Of a stretch of DNA of 64,000 nucleotides, positions 24,196-34,362 are shown piece after piece. The DNA is from Burhinus oedicnemus (lineage: Eukaryota; Chordata; Aves; Charadriiformes; Burhinidae), in NCBI GenBank assembly GCA_008921705.1, contig VFFE01007186.1, forward strand, positions 281,513-345,512, read 5' to 3'. Made by a program: the position numbers and the translations under genes. Below the pieces are notes generated by a model. The model was given only the letters and a program-made list of their open reading frames with translations. It was not told where the DNA came from and ran no database searches. How positions within the stretch are numbered: the first letter of the stretch is position 1; the number at the start of each line of letters is the position of its first letter.

Positions 24196-25060
24196 CTTGA
24201 AGGATCTAATAAACCTTGCATTAATCCTACATTTATCTTGGAAACCATTACTTATCTAATGCATAAGTATTATGCAAGAGCTCCTCTGTCCTCATCTTGA
24301 CCTACTCTTGGTCAAGTCACACCCTTCAACCTAGAATAATCTCCTCCCTTATTTTTGTGACCTTCAGTAATTTCAACCCTTCTAAAGATTTGCTGCTTCT
24401 GTCGCATGTTGGCCGTGATTATTCCTTCCGCTGCCTTCCCATTCACCTTTTAGCCAAGTGTTTTCTTGTTAGTTGGATCCTTCGGCCCAGTACAGGCATT
24501 ACTTTGGCTCCTATTCTGAAATGTGGTAGTGTCAGAATTGTGCTATGGTCTCCATTAGTAACAGTTTCATGTTGGAGTAGCCCAATTCTCTGCCTGGGCC
24601 TTTGGAGCAAGCTCCCAGGCACCTCTCCAAGAGCTCAAGATTCACTTTAGGTAGTAGGGAGCCGAAAGATAATCATTATAGCCCTTTATTCTACATTTCT
24701 TTCCTTTATGTCCTCTAAATGTTTCCTTGGCCTCATTGTAACATAGCAAGTACTTGCAAATAAGTTGAATGCTTTTGCGTTAAGTTCCTTACAGTTAGCC
24801 TTCTCTTCTGTCATAAAATCCATTTTTAGATGCCCTGTGAGGTATTAGTACAAAGATACAAACAGCATGCACTTAAACCAGTAATATTTTCACTGAATAT
24901 TTGTTGGGACTCTCATATTCAATTTGTCTGTTTTCCCAACTGTAGCTGGAAATGCTCTGTCTCTTAGACTTTGACTCAGACATCATAGGGGTGGTCACAA
25001 TGCTGGCCCTTGACAAAACGGCCTCTATAACCATAGCTAATACAATGGGAAAGTGGAATT

Positions 25061-25653
25061 AAGCCCTGTGTGTGTGTCTGGGAGAGGTGGAGGGCAACCA
25101 AAACTGTCCAAAAGGGCCTTTACCCAAGAGGGATCACACTAAAGTGGAAGACAGCCATCAGCAAAATTAAACTGCAAGCAGAGAATTACGAAGAGATTTC
25201 TGACACAGTAGCAGTCACCTTGCTAGAGGAGTAAGGTCAGCCATCCCACCAGGGCATGGGGCTTTCCCACCAGCGCATGGGCCAGCGGGTGCAGGGTACA
25301 GTAGAGGGACAACACAAGATCAGGGCACCCACTTGTCCCACAGGAGGGTTGTGCACAAAGGGGACCCACGCCTGGGGTGGGGGGTGAGCTACTGACCTCC
25401 ACAGCTGGGGGGATCGTCAGTGGGGTGGGGTGGTGCAGAACTTCTTGGGATGAGATATAAATGATATTTAGAAACCTGAAGGTATGAATTAAGATTTTGC
25501 AAGTTTCTTATACTGTGTTTTGTTGTGTTTCTGATACTGATCCTGAGCACAGTGTGTGCCGGTTAATTACATGTCATTAGCAAATCAATAAATTGCTTTG
25601 ATCCTGCTTTGATTTAAAGTGTGTGAATTGATTAGTTTTCCCCAGGGTCAACA
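25061..25653 (+). mobile_element. LTR-like remnant of an endogenous retrovirus (probable)
   Basis: The right part (about 25,500-25,653) looks like the 3' end of an avian endogenous-retrovirus LTR. An AATAAA polyadenylation signal lies at 25,587-25,592, followed by TTGCTTTGATCCTGCTTTGA, then GTGTGAATTGATTAG and a terminal CCCCAGGGTCAACA ending in the canonical CA at 25,653. The left part is GC-rich, with several G runs at 25,374-25,388 and 25,407-25,433, unlike the surrounding DNA. I cannot fix the 5' TG end or a target-site duplication, and no internal retroviral gene is recognised, so at most this is a solo or partial LTR. The call rests on recalled family features and terminal structure. 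Confidence 0.42.
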
Positions 25654-28084
25654 TCTAACCTGTTAAAAAAATAGCAGTGTTGCTTCAGGCTGATGAGTGG
25701 GCTAGACTAGTGAGAGGGTTTACTGAATCATCTATGGGAAAAGGAAGGAGAAAATAAATTTTTGTTCTGATGATGAAACAGGTTATAGTTCCAAATAGGT
25801 TATAATTCCAATTTGACGGTAAAATCTAAATATTTTCATAATTAATATTCCACAAAAGTTAGTCCCTGAAGTGACAGTTCTTTCTTTCAAGAAAGTTTAA
25901 ATATTTCTTATAAGCAAATTACAGATAAAACTCTGGACTCATACAGATTTATATATACAATCCAAGACAAAAATGCTTTCCCAGCCTCTGTAGGTTTCTT
26001 ACTCTCTGTTTTTAAAAATGCAAGTTTGGTATGAATCTGATATTTCATTCTCTATGGACCATTTTAATGATTAATCATTAGGAAAAAGGCTGCCTTCACT
26101 TCAGAAAAAATATTCCCCATTTATAAGAGATCTGGAGTACCCTGTGGTTGGCTTAACAAAATGTTATAGCTCAAATAGTGTAATAATATATTATGAAGAT
26201 GAAATACAGATAGCTATCCCTAGTACTCTCCACAGTAGCATTTTTATTGTTTATATTGTTTTGCACTTTTTATTAAAGCTCCTGAAGAGCTTTGCTTTGA
26301 CATGTTATTTGGTGTACCATCCTGAAAAAGCTCACATAAAAGAGAGAGATGTCTCAGAATTTGCAGAAAAATATGCGTATAGTTAATTAAAAATGAAGAT
26401 ATGTAAGATGGGAGAGTTTGTGAAGAATGTAAAAAATTATGGTAGTCACTTCCAATTTTAAGCAACTGAAGTCTTTGAGAACACCATGTGTACCTGTGTC
26501 CCGTGGGCATCTTTTACATACATTTTTCTTGGAAGTGAATATTGCTTTTTGGATACCATATCTGCAGCAGAGCCACAGCTATCTGAATATAGTTGGTTTT
26601 TTTATTTTCTTACTTGGCTCAATAGAGCATTAAACATTGTCTCAGACAGTAGCAGTATCTTTTTCATGGGAATTTACTAGACTACAGCTGATCAGTTCTG
26701 TCCACCAATTGTGTAATATAGTCTGTAATACATTGTGTTTATACATCCTTAATAGTTAAATGAACACACACACAGAGGAACAGAGGTACAGCAGCAAAAA
26801 AATTTCACAGGCTGTCAATATGTATGTGTTCCAAGAAAAGTATTAGGTGTTTGATCATCTCTTCAGTACGGAAAAGTTAGGTTAGATCTTTCTCACTTTC
26901 TAAGAGGATGTGGCTTTGTTTACGTTTCTACATCACCAAAAAACATAGGGGTGTCGCTGGAAAAAAAAAGTGAGTTAAGCAGTCCATAATACAGATTACA
27001 TGATGTTTTCTGGGGCTTCCTATTACAGACAGTTGCATTTTCCTTCTGGTTTCAAATTATACAAGTTACCTTACTCTTAAAACTTTTTCTATTTGTCAGT
27101 GGATGTCTTCCCTGTATATCACTAAAAACTCATTAGAAAAGACAGAAGAAACCATTTGCTGTCAGGAATGCAGTAGAATGTCCTTAATTTTCAAACAAAA
27201 GTATAAAAATTAAAAATACGTAGCAAAAGAACACAACGGGGACTGAAAAAAAAGATGATCGTAGGAGCCTTAGTCTTCCCCTCTCCACGATGCTGTTTAC
27301 ACTTCTCCAGCTGGTTTAAACACAACTAATGTGTCTGTTAGATACAGCTCCTTCTTCCTTCAGCTGTTACCCTTTCAAAATTAAAGACGAATTTTGTCTA
27401 CCTATGAAAGTACGCCTTTGTTGTATCAGTGGAAAATAAAGACTTTGCAGAAATCCTTAGCTAAAAAGTTCATGTCCTTCAGTAAGTATTGTTTGTGTTA
27501 CTCCAGCAGAAGAGGCAAATTGAATGCATGACGTTACATTTTGCAGAAGAGATAGGAGATAAAAAAGGTCAGTATTAGTTCAACAAATAATGAGACAGAT
27601 GGGTGCAGACACAGGTGAAAGCTTACTCATGGTGAGAAGAAGGGCTAGACATAAAGATACGGCAGTAAATAATGACTAACTTTATCTTTCCACTGCTTGA
27701 AAATAACACTATAGTGTTTTTACCTGCTATGTGTTTCCCCAACACATCCTCCGTTTATTATATAAAATGCATATTAGCAGTAGAGTACAGAAGGTGCAAA
27801 TTGACTGTAAAGCAGAGACTCAAAGAAATTACAAGGAGTCTGTGGGCAGCAAACAGAGGAGGATCTTACTTCAGGTAATGCAGTGCAGCACGCCGAGTCC
27901 GTGTCACTTGCTTCAGGGTAGTAAGAGTTCATAAAATCAAGCCAGTTACACAGCTATAGATCCTCTATAATGTAACTTTTTTTTTTCTTTGCCATGGGCA
28001 ATAGATTTTCTATTACTGAATGTGAACTAATGAACTAGCAGAACAAGTCCAAGTTATCAACACCTATTGAATGTGTTTCCACGC
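25654..28084. other. Unique AT-rich noncoding sequence
   Basis: No gene or interspersed repeat is recognised. Overlapping frames of 60-88 codons near 26.1-26.7 kb and 27.7-27.9 kb occur on both strands and lack domains. A (CA)n-like run sits near 26,764-26,774. Confidence 0.45.
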
Positions 28085-28275
28085 TGTAACAGATAGGACA
28101 GCTCAGCGGATAGCGTGCCACCTGCCTGACACCGAGTCAGGTTTTGGCTCCGAGGATGCTCTCCGTGTTTGTGCTGCTTGCTGCTGCTGCTCCTCTCCTT
28201 TTGAAGCACATTGTAAACATGCCCAGTGTGCAAATCTTCTCAGCCCACACAGGGATGTGACAGCTACTTAACAAA
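28085..28275. other. GC-richer block with CTG run
   Basis: A compact GC-rich island of about 190 bases, with a GCTGCTTGCTGCTGCTGCTC stretch near 28,172-28,195. It holds a tRNA-like segment at its left end (separate entry) and a cysteine-rich open frame (CAACCCCSSP) that follows from the CTG run and is probably not coding. It may be a conserved noncoding element. Confidence 0.3.
28095..28152 (+). other. tRNA-like segment (possible SINE or tRNA relic)
   Basis: CAGCTCAGCGGAT at 28,099-28,111 resembles the tRNA D-arm/A box. CCTGAC and GTCAGG at about 28,125-28,141 form a 6-bp stem round a 5-nt loop, where the anticodon arm would be. GGTTTTGGCTCC at 28,140-28,151 resembles a degenerate B box. The A-to-B spacing (about 41) is a few bases short of a real tRNA (about 45). 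No acceptor stem can be paired and there is no CR1 or other LINE tail after it. This could be a decayed tRNA-derived SINE head, a tRNA pseudogene, or coincidence. Confidence 0.2.
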
Positions 28276-31001
28276 CCGAGTGGCATTGCACAGCAACCCA
28301 GGAAATAAATTTTCAAGCGATCTCATAAGATAGCTTTATAAACTTCATTTCCATGAATAGAAGGCGGGTCTGTCCACCCAAGCTGAATGTCTGTGGGCTC
28401 CCTGCCACTCTGAACCTTGCACATTTGTGCAAGGCTTTTGTGCCAAGGTAAAGTGAGTCAAAAGGGACATAAAATCCTATCCTTCTGACGAGGCAGCATC
28501 TGCTACTCACTCCTTACAAATGTCATAGATGTCAAGTTAGGGTTTCTACATGTGAAACTGAAGAACCTGAATTAGGAAGGCAAGGGGGTTAATTTATTTC
28601 TTTTCTCTCTTAAACATGTGCCCTAAGTACCCGGTTGCTGGATATTCAGATATGGTTTGGAATGGTTTTCTGTCTGTTTTTAACCAGAAATTTCATCTTG
28701 GACTTTGATCAACAAGAAAGTGCCGAATACATTCCCTCGTAAAATATCTGGGAGTGTAATTGTAAGATTAATGTGAAACAATCTCAAACAGCAAAGTTAA
28801 TATTTCTGACCATAAGAAACCCTGGTTTCTGACTATTAACAGCAATTTTTATTGCATTCTGTTTAGAGAAGGTCATCTCAAATGCAGCTTGAAGCTGGAC
28901 AGAGAATTGCCTTGCTAAGAGATCTTTGATTACATGCAAACATAAGACTTGGAGACATAGTTCTAAATGCACCTCTTAAATCATAGTCAGTAGGAAAATA
29001 GAGTAAATTATTCAGTAGGCACTATGAGCCTGCAATGGTCTTAGAAGGTATTTTGCATGTATTTTCATCTGCAGAGGCTTTTAAATAACTTTAATATGAT
29101 AAGCTTAGACATTTTCATAATCCTGTACTAAATTTCTAACATACCTATATTTCTTAAAGTACTTTGTGAAGATTCACAAATGTTTAGAGGAATCAAATCT
29201 TACTGTGGTTCTTGATGAAATGAGGCCTGAGCAAATTTGCTTTAATTATCTGATTTTCCTTCCCCCTTAATTTTGGAACCTTCTGCCAATTTTAGTCAAA
29301 TCCGATAAAAGATTAAGGCCTCAAAGGTAGCATGTTGCACAAGTATCATGCCATTTGGTGGAGAGAGGGGAGCATTCCCACTGAATACCTCGAGTGATGA
29401 AAAGACGGAAAGTGAGCTCAGCAGTCCCCTGACCTCAAACCAGTCGGCATGTGGTCCCAGAGCCATGGCACGTGCTGCTGCTGGTCTAGCTCCAGTGGGG
29501 TGATAAAAGAGGGAGGTGCATACATTGCGATATGTTTTAGGGGACATGGAGAAAACTGGAACAGGGGTATATGAAGGAACTACCAACTTCGTGGTGCAAA
29601 ATCTAGTGGGATGGAAAAGACCATGGAGCTATTATGGTGATGTGACATAAAGGATATAGGATATAAATCCGAAAGAAAACAAGCTTCATTAGTTCCTGTG
29701 CAAGGAAAGCAAATTGTTTTATATATCCAGTGTAATAAATTGCTATAAGTTCCAGTGATATGTCATACTCAGAAACAGACCCCAGTTTGCTTAAATTATG
29801 TTTGATGAATGCTTTTGCTGTCTACAGAATGGACAGGCTGATAAAAGTTAATGTTAGAAGATGAAATGCCTCAGGAATATAATTGCATTTATTAAGAGAT
29901 ATTATTAGCTAAAATTCAGCTAGTGGTAGGCATTATATTATTCTGCTTATATATCTGATGACATTAAAAGACATGATTAAATAGATTTACCTCATTTTGT
30001 CCTGCTTGAGGCCTCGGATAGTAGCCATTACAGGTGGAGGGCACTGCATGCTAAGTTAAGACTGTTGATCTGTAGTAATCTTAAAATATGAGAAGGAATG
30101 GTTTGTAAAGTTTCTGTATTGCAACCATCTGAAATAGATCTCACAAATCTACTGTTCAGGAAAAATACATTTTCCTCATTTGCTATGTTGAGCTTTGTTG
30201 ACCAAGAGCCTGTCAGCAGTTAGTGCTCTACATCCTGCAACTATTTTCAGTGTCCTCCATGACACAAACTTCAGCGGACCTACACAGTGATTTCCTGTCC
30301 CTCTATCTATTATGTATGAGCCAAATCAAAAAGAGGAAGCCATGCTGTTCCAAACGCTGCATATGAGTTGGCAAAGTTATACGGCAGATTATATTCAGCT
30401 ACGTGAAATGTGGAAAACTTGTGGCACTTCTGAGTCTCCTCATTAGCCCAGCATCATAGCTTTAGTTGTGGATTGCAGGAGAGGAGAGACCAGCAAGAGA
30501 ACAAAATAAACAATTGTTTCTTCAAGTATCAATACAGGCACGTGTACGACTGATTCAGGTTCAGTTCATCCATGGAATTGTAGGGATGATCTTCCAGGAG
30601 TTAATGTACAATTGAACAATGCAAATAAAAAGCCATACATAATTCTAGTTTAATCTAAACCACATAACTCAGATCGAGACATTAGAGTCTGACGTACTGT
30701 GATGCAGTGGGCCACCCTAACCATTAACAATGAGCTTGGATACAGCCAATTAGTGAACAGCAGTATATGTATTTTCTTTGCCTGTTTCACTATTTTGGGG
30801 GTGTATTGAATGTTTCTGCAGTAGTTTAGCTCTACTGGAATTACCTTTCAAGTGTTATGTAAGAGGAATGTTGAAATCTAGAGTTTCATAATCTATTTTT
30901 ATAGTTCTCTTTATTTTTTAGTGCTTGGGTATATATAGGCTATCAACACATAAACGTATGCCATCATCTGCTCAGATGGGTATTCTCTTTTATGGAAGTG
31001 T

Positions 31002-31059
31002 AATTGTTTGCTGTTTAATTTCACTGTCAGAATTGTTTGCTGTTTAATTTCACTGTCAC
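31002..31059. repeat. 29-bp tandem duplication
   Basis: The unit starting AATTGTTTGCTGTTTAATTT occupies 31,002-31,030 and is repeated at 31,031-31,059, differing only at the last base (G versus C). Near-identity indicates a recent slippage or local duplication event. Confidence 0.95.
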
Positions 31060-32415
31060 AAACAATCTGTACATGCCAACTTTCTCTTTTCAGGTGGTAA
31101 ACAGGGTGATATTTCATAATATTTTTTACCCTTAGGCTTATTTTCCAACACAGCTCCAGAGAAATTAAAGATAACAGCCTCGACCTGTCTCTCCATTCCA
31201 TGATGTTGTTTGTTTGGGGGTTTTTTTCAGATTCAGAGTACAATATTAATGAAAAACACTAGGGAAGCAGTTTTTTGGGGTTTGTTTCAGGTTGGGAAGG
31301 AGATATTTGGCTGGATTTTTTTTCAGCCAAAATGCAATTAGATGATCCTTTTAACCCTCATACAGAGGCGGAACGTGGTCAGGAAACACTAATACATATC
31401 TGACTCCCTGGAACTGGGATCCACCACTTCTTTGAAACAGAGCCACTGCATTTTTACCCTCTGTTACAGGGATGATACATAACCTAAGACCCATGATGAA
31501 GCCTTGAATAAGGCTTTAAAGTTTCTTTTGGAAATGTTTTGTTTCTTCTGTGGACTTTAATAACTATGAAATAGATTTAGCTCTTAAATAACTGAGAGAA
31601 AATGGATGATTTTCAGTATGATTTTCATTGCAGATTTCCCAACATATATATTTGATAAACTTACTAAATTTGAAAATCTTCAATAATATCTTGAGGGAAC
31701 TGCTAGACTAACAAACGATAGCTTCAAATTAGGGAAACATAAGTATGCATGACCTCAGAGACAAATTTAAAATTCATTGATGAACATTCCCTGAAAATAT
31801 TGAATCTACAAATCAAATGGATGAAGAACCATTATGCATTTATTTAGATGCATTTAAAAGGAAAGCTTTCAAAGCTCTACACATAATAACTTTTAACATT
31901 ATCACATAAATAATCTCTTCATTTTTCTGAAGTGTTTAGCTAGGTCAAACACTGACACATATTTTTAAATAACAAAGGAACAGAAACAAACACGTCTTTC
32001 AAATTCAGGCATCACATTCAGTTAAACAATTTTTGAAATAATATGTTAAATCTGGTTACAAGTGCATTAATTGAATTATTTAGTGATAGATTTACTGGTG
32101 TTTCAGTTGTGCCTCTGTTCGATGATGAGAGTCTGTTTTGTGTATAGAAGAGACAGTTCCTGTCCCAAAGTACTTGCAGTGTATGGATGCAATGAAAAAC
32201 AGATGACAGGTGATTGTGGTTTGTTTTCTAAGCTTCAGTTATTGCATAGCAATTGGTCGTCCACTACCAAATATTTTACAAGCATCTCTCCCTCATGGCA
32301 GTATGGGAGTGACTCTGCTCTTCCTGTGAAGAAGTGATTTAATCTTCATGATGTCTCAGTGATTCTTCACATCTCAATGACTTCCAAACGCAAATGTTGT
32401 GTTTGCAAGAGGAAC

Positions 32416-32442
32416 ACACATATATATATTTATTTATTTATT
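32416..32442. repeat. (TA)n/(TTTA)n microsatellite
   Basis: ACACATATATATAT followed by TTATTTATTTATT. A simple compound microsatellite. Confidence 0.85.
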
Positions 32443-34067
32443 CTGTTGGCATACATAGAAACTCAGCCTGTGAATCAAAAAGTCAACTTGGTTTTTTTAT
32501 TCTTCTATACAAATCCATCAATAATTATTATTCTAGCTTCACTCATTTATACCAGAGCAGCTGATTTTTATGTGGATCATACAGATAAAATGAAGTTGTT
32601 ATCTACTGTAATCTGCTTCCCCTATCGTTCTTCACTGCTGCTGCAATAACTAGAACGGTGGAAATACTCCTATACTAATGAGGCTGACATTTAATCATGA
32701 TGTTGTAAACTGAGTTCAAAGACAGCCATCATTCTTAATTTACAGGTGTTTCCTGACTAATATTTCTAGAATGAGCTGGGTAATACTGAGAAATTTCAGT
32801 AAAGAAAGATAATATAGATAAGGATGAAATCAATTAACAATTCTACTAAAGTGTGTGATAAGGAAAATTCTTGTCTCATTCCTTTATAAACACTACTTTA
32901 CTGAGAGTATTAAAAAGCCAACAACAACAAAAATAGCACTTTTTGCTTTTGCTGTAAAAGAAAGATACAACCCTGAGGGTAAGTAAGTATTATATTTACT
33001 TGATTAAAAAGTGTCAATTTTTGCATAGTCTTTGCAAATTCTTTGCAACATCATGTGTGGATTCCTTACCGCTGGGAGTAGAATACATCAAGAAACTTAC
33101 AGTGTTTCTTTTCTGAGGATGATTATATATGGAATGCTTGTAAGGCTGTTAGGTTTTTCTGTTATGAAGAGAAGTAATATAAACATTAAGAAATATTTGA
33201 AATTTCAAATAATGTCAGTGACAAACCCAAACTTTTTTGTTTGGTTACTTCTTTTTGCTTTGGGTTTTCGTTTTTTTCCTAGAAACACATTCACATGTAA
33301 GTTGGGGTGAGATAGCTCTAAGGGACAAGAGAATACTTATTCTACTGTGAAACAAGTGGCTATTATATATTGTGCTGAATTTGCACCCAGTGATTGCCCT
33401 TTCTAGATTTGACCATCATTGATGTCAAAGGAAGTTGGGGAATATGGGTGGAGGGAAGACGAAGAATGAAGCAAAAGGCTGTTTGAAGTTAATATTGTAA
33501 GCTCAGCCAGACTAGGAAGATAAATCAAGCAGAACTGTTGGACTTCTTTCAGAATCATACCCTCTTCTTCTGCCCATTACTTCTCCATCTAATCCAGCGA
33601 TGGGTGCCTGCGTACCATCATTTACTTCAAAGCTGTGTTCCAAAAATCCAAATATGACAGCTTCTATGGGAGAAGTTTGAGCCTACTTCAGTAGTAAAAT
33701 ACCGCAAACCACGCATCTTGTTTTCTGGAATAACACCCAACTCTTGTCTGTGGAACCTGTCAAACAATTAGAGGTAAAATGAAAAGGAAACATGAACATT
33801 AACTTAGAGCTAAATTTCAGTGCTGAATGCCTCCTACACCCAAATCACAGGGACATTCCACAGGGGAGTTATTTTAGATATTTAAGAAATATTTGTCTTT
33901 CTCTTTTCCCTACTTGGTACACCCTAACTTATGCACGTGTCCTGACAAACAGTCTGACACATCCACTGGAATATTGTGAGAATTCTTAGGTAGGATTAGG
34001 TGCATACAATACACATGGCTGCATCTAAGCTAATTCTGTAAAATCCCTTCATAGCCAACATAGAGAA

Positions 34068-34125
34068 GTAGGGACTACTTGAGTTCAACGAGTTCAACTC
34101 ACCTGCCTTGCAGGATCAGATATGA
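34068..34125 (-). mobile_element. Possible ancient CR1 3'-end shred
   Basis: On the plus strand AGTAGGGACTACTTGAG, then CGAGTTCAACTC and CCTGCC(TT)GCAGG lie in the order expected for an eroded CR1 3' end in minus orientation, preceded by CATAGCCAACATAGA where the tail would be. The local duplication GAGTTCAACGAGTTCAAC adds some noise. Short and diverged, hence tentative. Confidence 0.4.
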
Positions 34126-34274
34126 AGTGATTTTTTTTTTTTCAATGTCTACAAATAAAGTGTCAACAACTAACATAGATGTACACATCTATTTTGTAGA
34201 TGTGATTATTTATTCCATCTGTCTTTTTTAGGATGCCAGAGTTTCAAAGTTTCATGAACATCAGCAGGGATGAC

Positions 34275-34300
34275 AAAAAAAAAAAAAAAAAAAAAAAAAA
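34275..34300. repeat. A26 homopolymer left of the assembly gap
   Basis: Uninterrupted run of 26 A followed by TTATATT and the N gap. The bases before it (CAGCAGGGATGAC) resemble the bases before the second A run at 34,340. Confidence 0.9.
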
Positions 34301-34307
34301 TTATATT

Positions 34308-34327
34308 NNNNNNNNNNNNNNNNNNNN
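34308..34327. other. Assembly gap (20 N)
   Basis: Twenty N bases. Both sides carry CAGCAGGGA followed by a long A run (26 A left, 23 A right). This suggests that assembly failed in a homopolymer and that the two flanks may be two versions of one locus. Any open frame crossing it (poly-phenylalanine on the minus strand) is an artefact. Confidence 0.98.
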
Positions 34328-34339
34328 GCAGCAGGGAAG

Positions 34340-34362
34340 AAAAAAAAAAAAAAAAAAAAAAA
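34340..34362. repeat. A23 homopolymer right of the assembly gap
   Basis: Run of 23 A after GCAGCAGGGAAG, then GCAACATTTC. Length in the assembly is unreliable because the gap abuts it. Confidence 0.85.

Larger units (their letters stand above)
22722..25060. other. Unique noncoding sequence
   Basis: No gene is supported. It holds an A/T-rich patch (23,250-23,335), a perfect 9-bp-arm inverted repeat (24,050-24,075), a GA-rich tract (24,137-24,195) and a 117-codon open frame at 24,297-24,650 with no recognisable domain. Confidence 0.45.
28276..34067. other. Unique AT-rich noncoding sequence
   Basis: No gene is supported. It includes a GC-richer stretch at about 29,370-29,580 with a featureless 96-codon minus frame, the 29-bp tandem duplication at 31,002, and a TA/TTTA simple repeat at 32,416-32,442. 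No splice-bounded frame or RNA gene is recognised. Confidence 0.45.

Noticed and set aside
24297..24650. 117-codon plus-strand frame
   Set aside because: No domain, no repeat of the frame's composition in known families, and no splice or promoter context. A frame this long is expected occasionally in 64 kb counted on six frames.
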